A DNA stretch of 64,000 bases from Lutimaribacter degradans (GCF_023703375.1 NZ_JAMQGO010000004.1:1-64000); one strand, 5' to 3'. Counted from the first letter of the stretch, positions 25,751 to 36,216 are shown. A program made the numbers and translations. Notes: generated from the sequence alone by a model not told the origin.

Positions 25751-26820
25751 TGGGCCTTGAGCCGTTGTAGCGCAATGCGCAGCACGATCTTGCCCGAGCG
25801 GGCCGACCAGCCCATGCGCTTTTCAGCCGTTTCCAACCCTTCGAGATAGCAACAGCAGCGCAACGCCACGTCGCCCAGGCCCGGCCCCAACGCGGCAAGC
25901 GCGGTCGCCACGCGGTCACGCGCCGCCTCGGAACCGCGCATGCCCGATTTCGAGCCAGCGAACGATCCACGCTCGCTGCCGGTCAGGAACCTGTCCCAGT
26001 TCTGCGTCACCCGTGGCCCCATCTGCGCAAGTTCGAAGTCCTCGCGCAGACGCTCACCCGCGGCCACCAGTTCGAAGCTCAGAAAGGGTTTGCCGTCACG
26101 ATCCTTGCGGCGGGCCAGCGCCGTCAGCGGCGACTCGGCGGCGTTGTAACGGATGCGCCGCTGCCTGGCATTGCCGTCGGCCACCACCCGTTCATCCCAG
26201 ATCCGGTGCTGACCGGCAAACCCGGCCTGCGCCTCGGCAAAGCCCGGCTGGGCGTTGCTGCTTTTACCAAGCATCTCCGACAGCGCCGCCCGCCCGGCTG
26301 CCGTGATCGCGTAGCGCGAAACGCGGCCCGGAGCCTCGCAGGTGATCCAGTCTTTCAGCGCCATCGCCTGCGCCACGTTTCGCGCGACAACGGCCGATCG
26401 GCTGCTGCCGTCGGGGGCGTCTCTCACCACCACGGCCTTGTCCAGGTCGGCCGCGACCGCCAGTATCGCCCCCCGTTCGGTCAGTCGGCGCAAGATACGC
26501 ATCGCTTCGGCGCGCAATGTCTCTTCGTCGGGGGGCAGATCGGTCGGCATGTTCTGAGCATTCATGAGGCGGCAATCCCTTTCGCTTTCCTGCCGGCACG
26601 GGCGGAACACCGATTTGCCAAGATGGCGCAGCGCCTCGTCGACCAGCGTATCTTCCCGGCGGCTTTCCATTCGCCGGATCTGACGTAGAACGGTCGATGC
26701 GTGGCATCCGGCATGTCGCGCCAATTCGCGGATCGGCAGGCCAGCCTCGGTATGCGCCAGGTATCTCGTGGTGGCGGCCGGCACCCAGTCCGGCATTGGC
26801 GCGCATTGCTGTTTCAGCAT
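25711..26820 (-). CDS. DUF6456-domain protein with N-terminal helix-turn-helix
   Basis: A 369-residue protein conserved in Rhodobacterales. Residues about 20-50 form a helix-turn-helix (GLPIRELARHAGCHASTVLRQIRR, in two parts), the middle has a winged-helix-like part (VARNVAQAMALKDWITC with TAAGRAAL), and the C-terminal 130 residues are the DUF6456 domain (LGDVALRCCCYLEGLETAEK). It is likely a DNA-binding regulator, but no target is known to me. The start at 26820 has no good ribosome site; ATG at 26796 is possible. It diverges from the DUF6477 gene, and the two families commonly neighbour each other. Confidence 0.75.
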   Translation of the reverse strand: MLKQQCAPMPDWVPAATTRYLAHTEAGLPIRELARHAGCHASTVLRQIRRMESRREDTLVDEALRHLGKSVFRPCRQESERDCRLMNAQNMPTDLPPDEETLRAEAMRILRRLTERGAILAVAADLDKAVVVRDAPDGSSRSAVVARNVAQAMALKDWITCEAPGRVSRYAITAAGRAALSEMLGKSSNAQPGFAEAQAGFAGQHRIWDERVVADGNARQRRIRYNAAESPLTALARRKDRDGKPFLSFELVAAGERLREDFELAQMGPRVTQNWDRFLTGSERGSFAGSKSGMRGSEAARDRVATALAALGPGLGDVALRCCCYLEGLETAEKRMGWSARSGKIVLRIALQRLKAHYDRRDPGDALIG

Positions 26821-27063
26821 CGGTTCGTCCCATTTCCTCCAGTGAAAAGGTCAACGTATCTGTCTTGGTTTTGCAGCGATCATCCCAGGAATTATTAACA
26901 AATTGGGGAGTAAAGCTTGCCTGTCCGTTAACCATTTCCGGTTTGGCAAGTTTCGTTAGGAAATGGTGAATGGTGGGAAAACCCAGCGCGCGCTGCCCCG
27001 CCTTGTCGCGCAACACCCGCTTAGGTTGTGATTGATTGCTTGGGTCATGCCAAGGAGGACATC

Positions 27064-27366
27064 ATGCAAGACATCGCCACCATGCTGGGAAGCCTGCACC
27101 GCCCAAGGCTGCTTTTGCGCGCGGCACGGATCGGGGCTCATGACTATCGCCGCGGCGCGCATTTGCGCCCGCTGTTGAAAACCGCGACGCTGCCGGTGGC
27201 CGGGGCCGCGGTGATGGCGCTGCTTGAGATCGAGCAGGAGATGGACGACGCAAGACGCCGGGGTGATGCGGCCTATTCGCCGCGCCACCATGTCTCGGTT
27301 CTGATCGCGCTGATGGGCGAGGCCCGCCAGATGCGCGCCTCGCAATCAGGGGCCGACCCTAGCTGA
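27064..27366 (+). CDS. DUF6477-family small protein
   Basis: A 100-residue basic, helical protein that matches my memory of DUF6477, a Rhodobacterales family found beside DUF6456. It opens MQDIATMLGSLHRPRLLLRA and includes a helical segment around VAGAAVMALLEIEQEMDDAR. AAGGAGGA lies directly upstream of the ATG at 27064, which decides against the start 36 bases before. Its last bases overlap the convergent MttB-family gene by eight. Function unknown. Confidence 0.75.
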   Translation: MQDIATMLGSLHRPRLLLRAARIGAHDYRRGAHLRPLLKTATLPVAGAAVMALLEIEQEMDDARRRGDAAYSPRHHVSVLIALMGEARQMRASQSGADPS

Positions 27367-28906
27367 AGGCGTCGGGCTCGGATGCCTTCTTTTCGGCCAC
27401 GTAGGCAGCCAACGCCTCGGCAACCGCCGGGTCCATCCCGGGCTGCTGGTAATCGGCCAGTAGCTTTTCCACCCGCGCGGCGGCCAGGGTCACGGTGTCG
27501 CGCGCGCCCTCTTCCGACCAGGTTTCGTAGGGTTTGTAATCCAGCACATCGGTTTTCCAGAATGCCGATTTGAAATGCGCCTGCGTGTGCGCACAGCCCA
27601 GGAAATGCCCGCCGGGCCCGACCTCGCGCAGGGCATCCATGGCCTGCGCCTGCGTATCCATCGCCACGCCCTCGGCCAACTTGTGCAGCGCGCCAAGCTG
27701 GTCGGCATCCATGACGAATTTTTCAAAGCTCGACACCAATCCGCCTTCCAGCCAACCGCAGGCGTGCAGCATGAAGTTGACGCCCGACAGCAGCCCCACG
27801 TTCAACGTGTTGGCCGTCTCATAGGCCGCCTGCGCATCGGGCAGTTTCGACCCGTTGAACGACCCCGCCGACCTGTAGGGCAACCCAAGGCGCCGGGCCA
27901 GTTGGCCCGCGCCATAGGTGATCTGTGCCGCCTCGGGCGTGCCAAAGGTGGGCGCGCCGCTATTCATGTCGATCGACGTCACGAAGGCACCGAAAATCAC
28001 CGGGGCACCGGGGCGGATCAACTGGCTGTAGGCGATGCCGGCCATGACCTCGGCCAGAACCTGGGTCAGCGTGCCCGCCACGCTGACAGGGGCCATCGCA
28101 CCGCCAACGATGAAGGGCGAAATGATGCAGGCCTGGTTGTTGGCCGCATAGATTTCCAACGCGCCCATCATCACGTCGTCAAAGGTCAGCGGCGAGTTGA
28201 TGTTGATGAGCGAGGTCATCACGGTGTTGTCCTGCACGAATTCCTTTCCGAACAGGATCTCGCACATCTCGACGCTGTGCTGGGCACGGATCGGGTCGGT
28301 GACCGACCCCATGAACGGCTTGTCCGACAGGGTCATATGCGCGTGCAGCATGTCGAAGTGGCGCTTGTTCACCGCCACATCCGTGGGTTCGCATACCGTG
28401 CCGCCGGAATGGTGCAGCCATTTCGACATGTAGCCCAGTTTCACGAACTTCCGGAAATCTTCCATCGTGGCGTATCGGCGGCCGCCGTTCACGTCGTGCA
28501 CGAAGGGCGGGCCATAGACCGGGGCCAAGACCAGGTTCCGCCCGCCGATTTCCACGTTGCGATCCGGGTTGCGCGCGTGCTGCGTGAACTGCGAGGGCGC
28601 CGTGGCACATAGTTTCCGTGCCAGGCCACGGGGGATGCGCACGCGCTCGCCGGTGACATCGGCCCCGGCGTCGCGCCACCGTTCAAGCGCCTTTGGGTTA
28701 TTGACGAAATTCACCCCGATCTCTTCCAGCACCGTTTCGGCGTTGGTTTCGATGATTTGAAGCGCCTCTTCGTTCAGCACCTCGAAATTGGGAATGTTTC
28801 GTTCGATATACTTGGCCGTTTCGAACGAAACCGCGCCTCGGGCGGCGCGGCGCGCGGCGCCGCCTCCGCCTCGGGCGCGTTTGCGGGGTGCTTCTGCCTC
28901 GGCCAT
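27359..28906 (-). CDS. MttB-family methyltransferase without pyrrolysine
   Basis: A 515-residue corrinoid-dependent methyltransferase of the MttB superfamily. Archaeal MttB carries an in-frame amber codon for pyrrolysine; this frame is uninterrupted, so it is a non-Pyl member. Such proteins demethylate quaternary amines, for example glycine betaine or related compounds. It opens with a basic stretch (RKRARGGGGAARRAARG), followed by conserved blocks such as VGGAMAPVSVAGTLTQVLAE and HACGWLEGGLVSSFEKFVMD. The ATG at 28906 has TGGAGGA at suitable spacing. No corrinoid protein or reactivase gene is nearby, so its partner must be elsewhere. Confidence 0.85.
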   Translation of the reverse strand: MAEAEAPRKRARGGGGAARRAARGAVSFETAKYIERNIPNFEVLNEEALQIIETNAETVLEEIGVNFVNNPKALERWRDAGADVTGERVRIPRGLARKLCATAPSQFTQHARNPDRNVEIGGRNLVLAPVYGPPFVHDVNGGRRYATMEDFRKFVKLGYMSKWLHHSGGTVCEPTDVAVNKRHFDMLHAHMTLSDKPFMGSVTDPIRAQHSVEMCEILFGKEFVQDNTVMTSLININSPLTFDDVMMGALEIYAANNQACIISPFIVGGAMAPVSVAGTLTQVLAEVMAGIAYSQLIRPGAPVIFGAFVTSIDMNSGAPTFGTPEAAQITYGAGQLARRLGLPYRSAGSFNGSKLPDAQAAYETANTLNVGLLSGVNFMLHACGWLEGGLVSSFEKFVMDADQLGALHKLAEGVAMDTQAQAMDALREVGPGGHFLGCAHTQAHFKSAFWKTDVLDYKPYETWSEEGARDTVTLAAARVEKLLADYQQPGMDPAVAEALAAYVAEKKASEPDAFS

Positions 28907-29085
28907 CGAAAAATCCTCCATAGGCGTCATCCTTGCGCGATCGGGGTTGGCCTTTGCATATCGCACCGGCTGCTGGCGCTGCGGCGGATTTGCGGCGCTT
29001 GAGGGGAGAAAGCGACATTCACGACCGACATTTTCCGCCATCCTTGCCGCTTGCGCGCGGCCGCGCTTGGCCGTATTCCCCTGCC

Positions 29086-30654
29086 ATGACCCAGCATGAC
29101 CGCCTCTTGATCATCGATTTCGGCAGCCAGGTGACGCAGCTTATCGCGCGTCGCCTGCGCGAGTTGAACGTTTACTGCGAAATCCACCCCTACCAGAAGG
29201 TCACCGACACCTTCCTGGAAGAGTTCGCCCCAAAGGCGATCATCTTTTCGGGCGGCCCCGACTCGGTGATGCGCGAGGGCAGCCCCCGTCCACCCAAACG
29301 CGCCTACGAGATGGGCGTGCCGATCCTCGGGATATGCTATGGCCAGCAGGTCATGATGCATGATCTTGGCGGCAAGGTAGAGGCCGGTGAACATGCCACC
29401 GCCGAGTTTGGCCGCGCCTGGGTAACGCCGGCCGATGGCCCGCGCCCCGATTTCCTGGCAGGCTGGTTCATGGACGGCTCGGGCCGAGAGCAGGTCTGGA
29501 TGAGCCACGGCGACCATGTGTCTGAAATTGCACCGGGTTTCCAGGTTCTTGGCACGTCTCCCGGCGCCCCTTTCGCGATCACCGCCGACCTGGAACGCCG
29601 CTTTTACGCGGTGCAATTCCACCCCGAGGTGCACCACACGCCGCACGGCAAGACGCTGTATGAAAATTTCATCCGCGATGCCGGGTTCACCGGCGACTGG
29701 ACGATGGCCAGCTACCGCGACGAGGCGATCCGCCTGATCCGCGAGCAGGTGGGCGACAAGAAGGTCATCTGCGGGCTTTCCGGCGGGGTCGATTCCTCGG
29801 TGGCGGCGGTGCTGATCCACGAGGCGATCGGCGACCAGCTGACCTGCGTCTTCGTCGATCACGGGCTGTTGCGCCTGAACGAGGCCGAAGAAGTGGTCAC
29901 CATGTTCCGCGATCACTACAATATCCCGCTGATCCACGCCGATGAATCCGAACTGTTCCTGGGTGAGCTTGATGGCGTAAGCGACCCGGAGGAAAAGAGA
30001 AAAACCATCGGTCGGCTGTTCATCGACGTGTTCCAGAAATACGCGAGCGAGATCGAGGGCGCCGAGTTCCTGGCCCAGGGCACACTGTATCCCGACGTGA
30101 TCGAATCGGTATCGTTCAGCGGCGGGCCAAGCGTGACGATCAAAAGCCACCACAATGTCGGCGGCCTGCCGGAAAAGATGGGTCTGAAACTGGTTGAGCC
30201 GCTGCGCGAGCTGTTCAAGGACGAGGTGCGCGCACTGGGGCACGAGCTGGGCCTGCCTGCCAGTTTCATCGGGCGCCACCCCTTCCCCGGCCCGGGCCTT
30301 GCCATCCGCTGCCCCGGCGAAATCACCCGCGAAAAGCTGGAGATCCTGCGCAAGGCCGACGCGGTCTATATCGACCAGATCCGCAAGCACGGGTTGTATG
30401 ATGAAATATGGCAGGCTTTCGTGGCCATCCTGCCCGTGCGCACCGTGGGCGTGATGGGCGACGGGCGCACTTATGATTACGCCTGCGCGCTGCGCGCCGT
30501 GACAAGCGTCGACGGCATGACCGCCGATTATTACCCGTTCAGCCATGATTTCCTGGGCGAAACCGCGACGCGCATCATCAACGAGGTTCGTGGCATCAAC
30601 CGCGTCACCTATGACGTGACAAGCAAACCCCCCGGAACGATCGAGTGGGAGTGA
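29086..30654 (+). CDS. guaA: GMP synthase (glutamine-hydrolysing)
   Basis: A 522-residue enzyme that converts XMP to GMP with glutamine and ATP. The class I glutaminase half has the nucleophile in GICYGQQVM and the His/Glu pair in [11 protein letters not shown]. The ATP-pyrophosphatase half has the P-loop [18 protein letters not shown], and the dimerisation domain ends with the XMP-binding KPPGTIEWE. The ATG at 29086 matches the usual [15 protein letters not shown] start; the open frame further upstream lies in a poorly conserved stretch. Single gene, divergent from the MttB-family gene. Confidence 0.97.
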   Translation: MTQHDRLLIIDFGSQVTQLIARRLRELNVYCEIHPYQKVTDTFLEEFAPKAIIFSGGPDSVMREGSPRPPKRAYEMGVPILGICYGQQVMMHDLGGKVEAGEHATAEFGRAWVTPADGPRPDFLAGWFMDGSGREQVWMSHGDHVSEIAPGFQVLGTSPGAPFAITADLERRFYAVQFHPEVHHTPHGKTLYENFIRDAGFTGDWTMASYRDEAIRLIREQVGDKKVICGLSGGVDSSVAAVLIHEAIGDQLTCVFVDHGLLRLNEAEEVVTMFRDHYNIPLIHADESELFLGELDGVSDPEEKRKTIGRLFIDVFQKYASEIEGAEFLAQGTLYPDVIESVSFSGGPSVTIKSHHNVGGLPEKMGLKLVEPLRELFKDEVRALGHELGLPASFIGRHPFPGPGLAIRCPGEITREKLEILRKADAVYIDQIRKHGLYDEIWQAFVAILPVRTVGVMGDGRTYDYACALRAVTSVDGMTADYYPFSHDFLGETATRIINEVRGINRVTYDVTSKPPGTIEWE

Positions 30655-30812
30655 CCCTGACCCAAGTCACCCCGCCCGCCGGCCGGCACGTCATCACCGG
30701 GGCATTCGCATGATGACGCGCTCGCATCACAGCGCACCGGGCATGACGTGCCCATGGCCCCTCGGCCGCCTTTCTACCCAGGGACAGGTCCAGGAATAAG
30801 GAACCCAGGTGC

Positions 30813-31712
30813 ATGGAACCCACTGGCCGCAACGTGTTGATCGCCGCGCTCTGGATGACCGGGGCGATTGCCTCGTTTTCCTCGATGGCGGTGGCGGGGC
30901 GGGCTGTCAGCTTCCAGCTCGATACGTTCGAAATCATGATGTATCGCAGCTTTGTCGGGCTGGTCATCGTGTTGGTCGTGGCGGGTCTGTCGGGCACGCT
31001 GGGCCAGGTCACACGGCAACACATGGGGCTGCACCTGGTCCGCAATATCGGCCATTTCACCGGGCAGAACCTGTGGTTCTTTGCCGTAACGGTTATTCCG
31101 CTGGCACAGGTTTTCGCGCTGGAATTCACCTCGCCGCTCTGGGTGCTGGTGCTGTCGCCGCTGGTACTGGGCGAGCGGTTCACCCGGGTGCGGTTGATGG
31201 CGGCGCTGCTTGGGTTCATCGGCATCCTGATCGTGGCCCGGCCCAGCCCTGAAAGCCTGAACATAGGTGTGCTGACCGCCGCGCTTTCGGCGATCGGTTT
31301 TGCCATCTCGATCATCTTCACCAAGCGGCTGACGCGCACCGTGACGCTGACCTGCATCCTGTTCTACATGACCGCGATGCAAGCGGTGATGGGGTTGGCT
31401 TGCGCCGGGTTCGATGGTGACATCGCCCTGCCCGATGCCTCTACCCTGCCCTGGCTGGTGCTGATCGGTTGTGCCGGTCTTCTGGCGCATTTCTGCCTGA
31501 CCAGCGCGCTGTCGCTGGCCCCCGCCACGGTCGTCGTTCCGCTCGATTTCGCGCGCCTGCCACTGATCGCGGTGGTTGGGATGCTGTTCTACGGCGAGCC
31601 GCTGGATGCACTGGTGTTCCTGGGGGCGCTGTTCATTTTTGGCGGCAACTACCTCAATATCTGGACCGAAACCCGCAAGGTCCGCGTCGCCGCATGGCCT
31701 TTGCGCGGCTGA
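30813..31712 (+). CDS. EamA-family (DMT) membrane transporter
   Basis: A 299-residue inner-membrane protein with ten helices arranged as two five-helix EamA repeats. Examples are the first helix region NVLIAALWMTGAIASFSSM, and PLWVLVLSPLVLGERFTRVRLM at the end of the first repeat, with a matching PLIAVVGMLFYGEPLDALVF at the end of the second. Members export amino acids, nucleobases or other small metabolites. The substrate is not apparent. It follows guaA by 158 bases with its own likely promoter. Two other EamA proteins occur in this window. Confidence 0.85.
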   Translation: MEPTGRNVLIAALWMTGAIASFSSMAVAGRAVSFQLDTFEIMMYRSFVGLVIVLVVAGLSGTLGQVTRQHMGLHLVRNIGHFTGQNLWFFAVTVIPLAQVFALEFTSPLWVLVLSPLVLGERFTRVRLMAALLGFIGILIVARPSPESLNIGVLTAALSAIGFAISIIFTKRLTRTVTLTCILFYMTAMQAVMGLACAGFDGDIALPDASTLPWLVLIGCAGLLAHFCLTSALSLAPATVVVPLDFARLPLIAVVGMLFYGEPLDALVFLGALFIFGGNYLNIWTETRKVRVAAWPLRG

Positions 31713-31872
31713 GCCGGCCCGGTATCCTCGTTCGGAAACGCGGTCGCCGCACGCCTTGGCGCGGTTCGGGTGGCCGACGGGCGATGGCCGGACATTCCGG
31801 CGCGGGCGATAGCGTTTGACCGTCACCGCCCGCCCGGATAACTAACGGGGTCTAACAACACGGGCCCGGACC

Positions 31873-32733
31873 ATGCTTTATTCTTCTGCCGATGACTGGC
31901 TGCGCGCCCCGCGCAAAAGGGTGCTCTTCTTTGCCATGTCGGGCCTGGGCAAGACCCATGTGTCGAACATGCTGCGCGCGGCGGGCGACTGGTTTCATTA
32001 TTCGATCGATTACCGGATCGGCACGCGCTACATGGGCGAATACATCACCGACAACGCCAAGGCACATGCCATGCAGGTTCCATTTCTGCGCGATCTGCTT
32101 CTGTCGGATTCGATCTATATCGGCTCGAACATCACTTTCGAGAACCTCACCCCCGTTTCGACCTACCTGGGCAAGCCCGGCGATCCGGCCAAGGGTGGGC
32201 TGCCCTACGCCGAATACACGCGCCGCCAGGCACAGTTTCGCATGGCCGAGATCCACGCCTTGCTCGATACCGCCTATTTCATCGACCGCGCCGAGCGGCT
32301 ATATGGCTATCCGCATTTCGTCTGCGACACCGGCGGATCCATCTGTGAATGGGTCGACCCCGATGACCCCGACGACCCGCTTATGGCCGAGCTGTCGAAC
32401 AACACGCTGATGGTCTGGATCAAGGGCGATGATGCCCATACCGCCGAGTTGATCCGCCGCTTTGACCGCGCGCCCAAGCCGATGTCTTACCAGCCCGAGT
32501 TCCTGGATCGCGTCTGGACCGAGTATCTGAACCAAAACAAACTGGAAGAGGGCGAGGTTGACCCAGACGCCTTTATCCGCTGGACCTATGCGCAGGCGCT
32601 GGCCCATCGCCAGCCGCGCTATGAAAAGATGGCGCGCAACTGGGGCCTGACCGTATCGGCCGATGACGTGGCCCGCATCACCACGACCGAGGAATTCGAC
32701 ACCCTGATCGCAGACACGCTTGCCGGGCATTAG
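31873..32733 (+). CDS. P-loop ATPase of unknown role
   Basis: A 286-residue protein. A Walker A-like motif AMSGLGKTH starts at residue 21 (an alanine stands where the first glycine of GxxxxGKT usually is), followed by IDYRIGTRYM, and later FVCDTGGSICEW and MVWIKGDDAHTAELIRRF. I recall similar proteins annotated only as ATPase in Rhodobacterales; the fold looks kinase-like or GTPase-like. No membrane segment or signal is present. It lies 45 bases before metA on the same strand, so co-transcription is plausible, but no role in methionine synthesis follows from that. Confidence 0.7.
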   Translation: MLYSSADDWLRAPRKRVLFFAMSGLGKTHVSNMLRAAGDWFHYSIDYRIGTRYMGEYITDNAKAHAMQVPFLRDLLLSDSIYIGSNITFENLTPVSTYLGKPGDPAKGGLPYAEYTRRQAQFRMAEIHALLDTAYFIDRAERLYGYPHFVCDTGGSICEWVDPDDPDDPLMAELSNNTLMVWIKGDDAHTAELIRRFDRAPKPMSYQPEFLDRVWTEYLNQNKLEEGEVDPDAFIRWTYAQALAHRQPRYEKMARNWGLTVSADDVARITTTEEFDTLIADTLAGH

Positions 32734-32778
32734 ACCGGCGCTTATCTCACCTCTTTTGCAACGCGGATACCTGAACCA

Positions 32779-33702
32779 ATGCCTATCAAACTGCCCTCTG
32801 ACCTGCCTGCCTTCGACGTTCTGACGCGCGAAGGTGTGATGGTCATGTCCGAGGACGCGGCAGCCCGACAGGATATTCGCCCGCTGCGCATCGGCCTGCT
32901 GAACCTGATGCCGAAAAAGATCCAGACGGAAAACCAGTTTGCCCGCCTGATCGGCGCAACGCCCCTGCAGATCGAGTTTTCGCTGATCCGCATGAGCGAA
33001 CACGCCGCCAGGAACACCGCTGCCGAACACATGGAAGCGTTCTATCGCCCCTTTTCCGATGTCGCCGCCTCGGGCGAGAAATTCGACGGGCTGGTCATAA
33101 CCGGCGCCCCGGTCGAGCACCTCCCCTTTGAAGAGGTCACCTATTGGGAGGAACTGACCCGCGTATTTGACTGGACCCAGACGCATGTGCATTCCACCTT
33201 TGGCGTTTGCTGGGGCGGCATGGCGATGATCCATTACCTGAACGGCGTGCCCAAGCACATGCTCGACCACAAGGCATTTGGCTGTTTCCGGCATCGCAAC
33301 CTGGCACCCGCCTCGCCTTACCTGCGCGGGTTTTCCGACGATTGCGTGATTCCGGTCAGCCGCTGGACCGAGGTCCGCCAGGCCGATGTCGACGCGGTGC
33401 CCGGGCTGACCACCCTGCTGGGCAGCGATGCGGTCGGGCCTTGCCTGGTTGAAGACCAGGGACATCGCGCGCTCTATATTTTCAACCACCTGGAATATGA
33501 CAGCGGCACGTTGAAAGAAGAATACGACCGCGACGTATCGCGCGGCGCCGATGTAACCCTGCCGGTGAATTACTACCCCGATGACGACCCCGCGCGTCAG
33601 CCGCAAAACCGCTGGAGAAGTCACGCCCACCTTCTATATGGCAACTGGATCAACCAGATATACCAGACAACGCCATATGAGATGTCACAGATCGGCAATT
33701 AG
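32779..33702 (+). CDS. metA: homoserine O-acyltransferase, MetA family (predicted acetyl-specific)
   Basis: A 307-residue enzyme of the MetA fold that acylates homoserine in methionine synthesis. The catalytic cysteine is C144 in [10 protein letters not shown]; the His and Glu of the triad are in YIFNHLEYD. The donor-specificity position matches: TGAPVEHL holds E113, aligned with Glu111 of acetyl-CoA-using MetA proteins, whereas succinyl-using E. coli MetA has glycine there. It is therefore predicted to make O-acetylhomoserine. No SAM riboswitch was seen in the short leader. Followed, with a 26-base overlap, by a lipoprotein hydrolase. Confidence 0.92.
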   Translation: MPIKLPSDLPAFDVLTREGVMVMSEDAAARQDIRPLRIGLLNLMPKKIQTENQFARLIGATPLQIEFSLIRMSEHAARNTAAEHMEAFYRPFSDVAASGEKFDGLVITGAPVEHLPFEEVTYWEELTRVFDWTQTHVHSTFGVCWGGMAMIHYLNGVPKHMLDHKAFGCFRHRNLAPASPYLRGFSDDCVIPVSRWTEVRQADVDAVPGLTTLLGSDAVGPCLVEDQGHRALYIFNHLEYDSGTLKEEYDRDVSRGADVTLPVNYYPDDDPARQPQNRWRSHAHLLYGNWINQIYQTTPYEMSQIGN

Positions 33703-34672
33703 AATGATCGGCGCGGCCCTGACCGTTGCGGCACTGGCCGGGTGCAGCGTGGTGATCGACCGCCGCGCCGACCTGCGCGAAGCCGAGGCCGAGGCCCGCT
33801 ATCCCCCGACCGGCCAGTTGATCGAGGTCGATGGTCGCATCGTGCATGCCGATGTGCAGGGATCGGGCCCCGACTTGGTGCTATTGCACGGGGCCAGCGG
33901 CAATACGCGCGATTTTACATTTTCCTTCGTCGACCGGCTGAAAGACGACTACCGGGTGATCGCGTTTGACCGCCCCGGTCTGGGCTGGACGGAACGCGAC
34001 GCACGTTACGGGCCCTGGTCGCCCCGCGCCGAAAGCCCGCGCGAACAGGCCCGGCTGCTACAGGCCGCAAGCGACAGGCTGGGCGTGCAAAGCCCGCTGG
34101 TTCTGGGCCATTCCTACGGGGGTGCCGTGGCGCTGGCATGGGGGTTGGAGCGGCCCGAGGAGACCGCCGGGTTGATCGTGGTCTCGGGGGCCTCGAACCC
34201 GTGGCCCGGTGGCCTGGGGCCGCTCTACCGGGTGATGGGCTCCAGCTGGGGCGGCGCGCTTCTTGCGCCGCTCATCACCGCGCTGGGGCCAGAAGGCCAG
34301 GTCGATGACGCGCTGGCCGGTATTTTCGCGCCCGACCCCGTGCCGCCCGGCTATGCCCGCCATATCGGGGCGGGGTTGACGCTGCGCCGCGAAAGCTTTC
34401 GCGCCAATGCCCGCCAGGTCAACACGCTGCGCCCCCACGTGGTCGAGATGTCGCAACATTACCCGACGCTGACCATGCCTGTGGAAATCGTGCACGGCAC
34501 GGAGGACGACACCGTACCGATCGACATCCATTCCGAACCGCTGGCCCGCCAGATACCCGGCGCCAACCTGACGCGGCTGCAATCCGTGGGCCACATGCCG
34601 CACCATGCCGCCCCCGACGCGGTGGAAGCGGCCATTCACCGCGCGGCAACCCGCGCCGGGTTGCGGCGCTGA
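33677..34672 (+). CDS. alpha/beta-hydrolase with lipoprotein signal
   Basis: A 331-residue hydrolase. It starts with basic residues and a hydrophobic run ending in the lipobox LAGC (C22), so it is probably a lipoprotein facing the periplasm. The hydrolase core shows [26 protein letters not shown], the nucleophile elbow [13 protein letters not shown] and GHMPHH near the end for the catalytic His. The start at 33677 overlaps metA by 26 bases; ATG at 33704 avoids the overlap but leaves a signal without positive charges. Neither has a clear ribosome site. Substrate unknown. Confidence 0.78.
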   Translation: MRCHRSAIRMIGAALTVAALAGCSVVIDRRADLREAEAEARYPPTGQLIEVDGRIVHADVQGSGPDLVLLHGASGNTRDFTFSFVDRLKDDYRVIAFDRPGLGWTERDARYGPWSPRAESPREQARLLQAASDRLGVQSPLVLGHSYGGAVALAWGLERPEETAGLIVVSGASNPWPGGLGPLYRVMGSSWGGALLAPLITALGPEGQVDDALAGIFAPDPVPPGYARHIGAGLTLRRESFRANARQVNTLRPHVVEMSQHYPTLTMPVEIVHGTEDDTVPIDIHSEPLARQIPGANLTRLQSVGHMPHHAAPDAVEAAIHRAATRAGLRR

Positions 34673-34736
34673 CCCGCCCGAACCCGTTTGCGTTAAACGC
34701 CTTCACATTCCATAGTGACCGAAAAAGGAGTGCGCG

Positions 34737-35606
34737 ATGGATCTGCCATTCGACGGCGCGATCAGCGCCTATTACGAAAACGACGCGCCGCCCGAAATCC
34801 GCAAGGCGATAGACAGCGCCGACAAGGGTGACATCCTGTACGGTGACTATCCGCATTCCAAGCGGATTCGCAAAAAATACTACAAGCAGGACATCGCCCG
34901 CCTTCAGATCGAGCTGGTCAAGCTGCAACACTGGGCCAAGGACAGCGGTGCGCGGATCATTTGCGTGTTCGAGGGCCGCGACGCGGCGGGCAAGGGCGGC
35001 ACGATCAAACGGTTTCGCGAAAACCTGAACCCACGTGGTGCGCGGGTGGTGGCGCTGCCGAAACCCACTGACAAGGAACAATCGCAATGGTATTTCCAGC
35101 GTTATATCGACCACCTGCCATCCGCGGGTGAAATCGTGTTCTATGACCGGTCTTGGTATAATCGCGGCGTTGTCGAGCATGTGTTCGGTTTCTGCACCGA
35201 TGCGCAGCGTGAACATTTCTTTACCCAGGTCCCCGATTTCGAGAACATGCTGGTTGACGATGGCATCCATGTTTTCAAGTTCTGGCTTAATGTCGGCCGC
35301 GCCGAACAGCTCCGCCGCTTCCTGAAACGCGAAACCGATCCACTGAAGCAATGGAAGCTCAGCCAGATCGATGTCGAGGGGTTGAAGAAATGGGATCACT
35401 ACTCGGCCGCGATCCGCGAAACGCTGACCCGCAGCCACACACGCCATGCCCCCTGGACGATCATCCGCTCGGACGACAAGAAACGCGCCCGCCTTGCCGC
35501 CATTCGCACGGTGCTGCACGGGCTGGATTACGCGCGCAAGGATACCCGCGCGATCGGCCAGATCGACCGGCAGATCTGCGGTGGCCCGGACATCTGGGAT
35601 GGTTAA
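34737..35606 (+). CDS. ppk2: polyphosphate kinase 2
   Basis: A 289-residue PPK2-family kinase, which moves phosphate between polyphosphate and nucleotides. The Walker A motif is [16 protein letters not shown], the lid and Walker B segments are present in [15 protein letters not shown] and the [16 protein letters not shown] block, and the length matches the one-domain class I enzymes that mainly use nucleoside diphosphates. AAGGAG precedes the ATG. The TetR gene begins eight bases before its stop, so expression of the two is likely coupled. Class I versus class III cannot be settled from sequence alone. Confidence 0.92.
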   Translation: MDLPFDGAISAYYENDAPPEIRKAIDSADKGDILYGDYPHSKRIRKKYYKQDIARLQIELVKLQHWAKDSGARIICVFEGRDAAGKGGTIKRFRENLNPRGARVVALPKPTDKEQSQWYFQRYIDHLPSAGEIVFYDRSWYNRGVVEHVFGFCTDAQREHFFTQVPDFENMLVDDGIHVFKFWLNVGRAEQLRRFLKRETDPLKQWKLSQIDVEGLKKWDHYSAAIRETLTRSHTRHAPWTIIRSDDKKRARLAAIRTVLHGLDYARKDTRAIGQIDRQICGGPDIWDG

Positions 35607-36216
35607 GCGCGGCTACCACCACGGCAACCTGCGCCAGGCGCTTGTCGACTCGGCCCTGGCCCTTATCGAGGAAAAGGGTCCAACGGGGTTCACCCTGTCC
35701 GAGGCGGCCAAGCGCGCCGGTGTCACCCCAGCGGCCGTCTACCGGCATTTCGAAGGCCGCGAAGACCTGATCGCCGAGGCCGCCCGGCAGGGATACGGCA
35801 TCTTTGCAGACGTGATGGAATACGCCTATCAATCGGGGCAACCCTCGGCACTGGCCGCGTTCGAGGCGACGGGCCGCGCCTACCTGGCCTTCGCGCGGAA
35901 ATATCCGGGCCATTACATTGCCATGTTCGAAAGCGGAATCAGCATCAATCGTACGCCAGATCTGGCCGCAGTGGCGCGCCGCGCCTCGGATGTGCTGGAA
36001 CGGGCGGCGGGCGACCTGTCGCAGCATATCCCGCCCGAGAAACGCCCGCCAGCGGCGATGTTCTCGGCCCATATCTGGGCCTTGTCGCACGGTGTTGTCG
36101 AGCTTTTCGCCCGAAATTCCCCCGGCCGCGCCAGCCCCTTTCCGCCCGAGGAACTGCTGGAATCCGCCATCGGCGTCTATCTGCGCGGGCTGGGGCTGAT
36201 CCCGGCGGACGATTGA
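35599..36216 (+). CDS. TetR-family transcriptional regulator
   Basis: A 205-residue regulator. The TetR helix-turn-helix is clear near the N-terminus: [19 protein letters not shown], then [20 protein letters not shown] with [12 protein letters not shown]. The rest is the ligand-binding/dimer part, with a WHG-type C-terminal look ([18 protein letters not shown]). The start at 35599 overlaps the end of ppk2 by eight bases. It may sense stress or a metabolite and affect ppk2, but no operator can be pointed to. Confidence 0.85.
   Translation: MVKRGYHHGNLRQALVDSALALIEEKGPTGFTLSEAAKRAGVTPAAVYRHFEGREDLIAEAARQGYGIFADVMEYAYQSGQPSALAAFEATGRAYLAFARKYPGHYIAMFESGISINRTPDLAAVARRASDVLERAAGDLSQHIPPEKRPPAAMFSAHIWALSHGVVELFARNSPGRASPFPPEELLESAIGVYLRGLGLIPADD

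Noticed and set aside
27359..28906. Trimethylamine methyltransferase with pyrrolysine
   Set aside because: The frame has no internal amber codon, so it is a non-pyrrolysine family member.
29086..30654. Large minus-strand frame opposite guaA
   Set aside because: guaA is certain on the plus strand; the opposite frame follows from codon bias.
32734..32778. Possible SAM riboswitch before metA
   Set aside because: The interval is only 45 bases and shows no SAM-II-like pairing.
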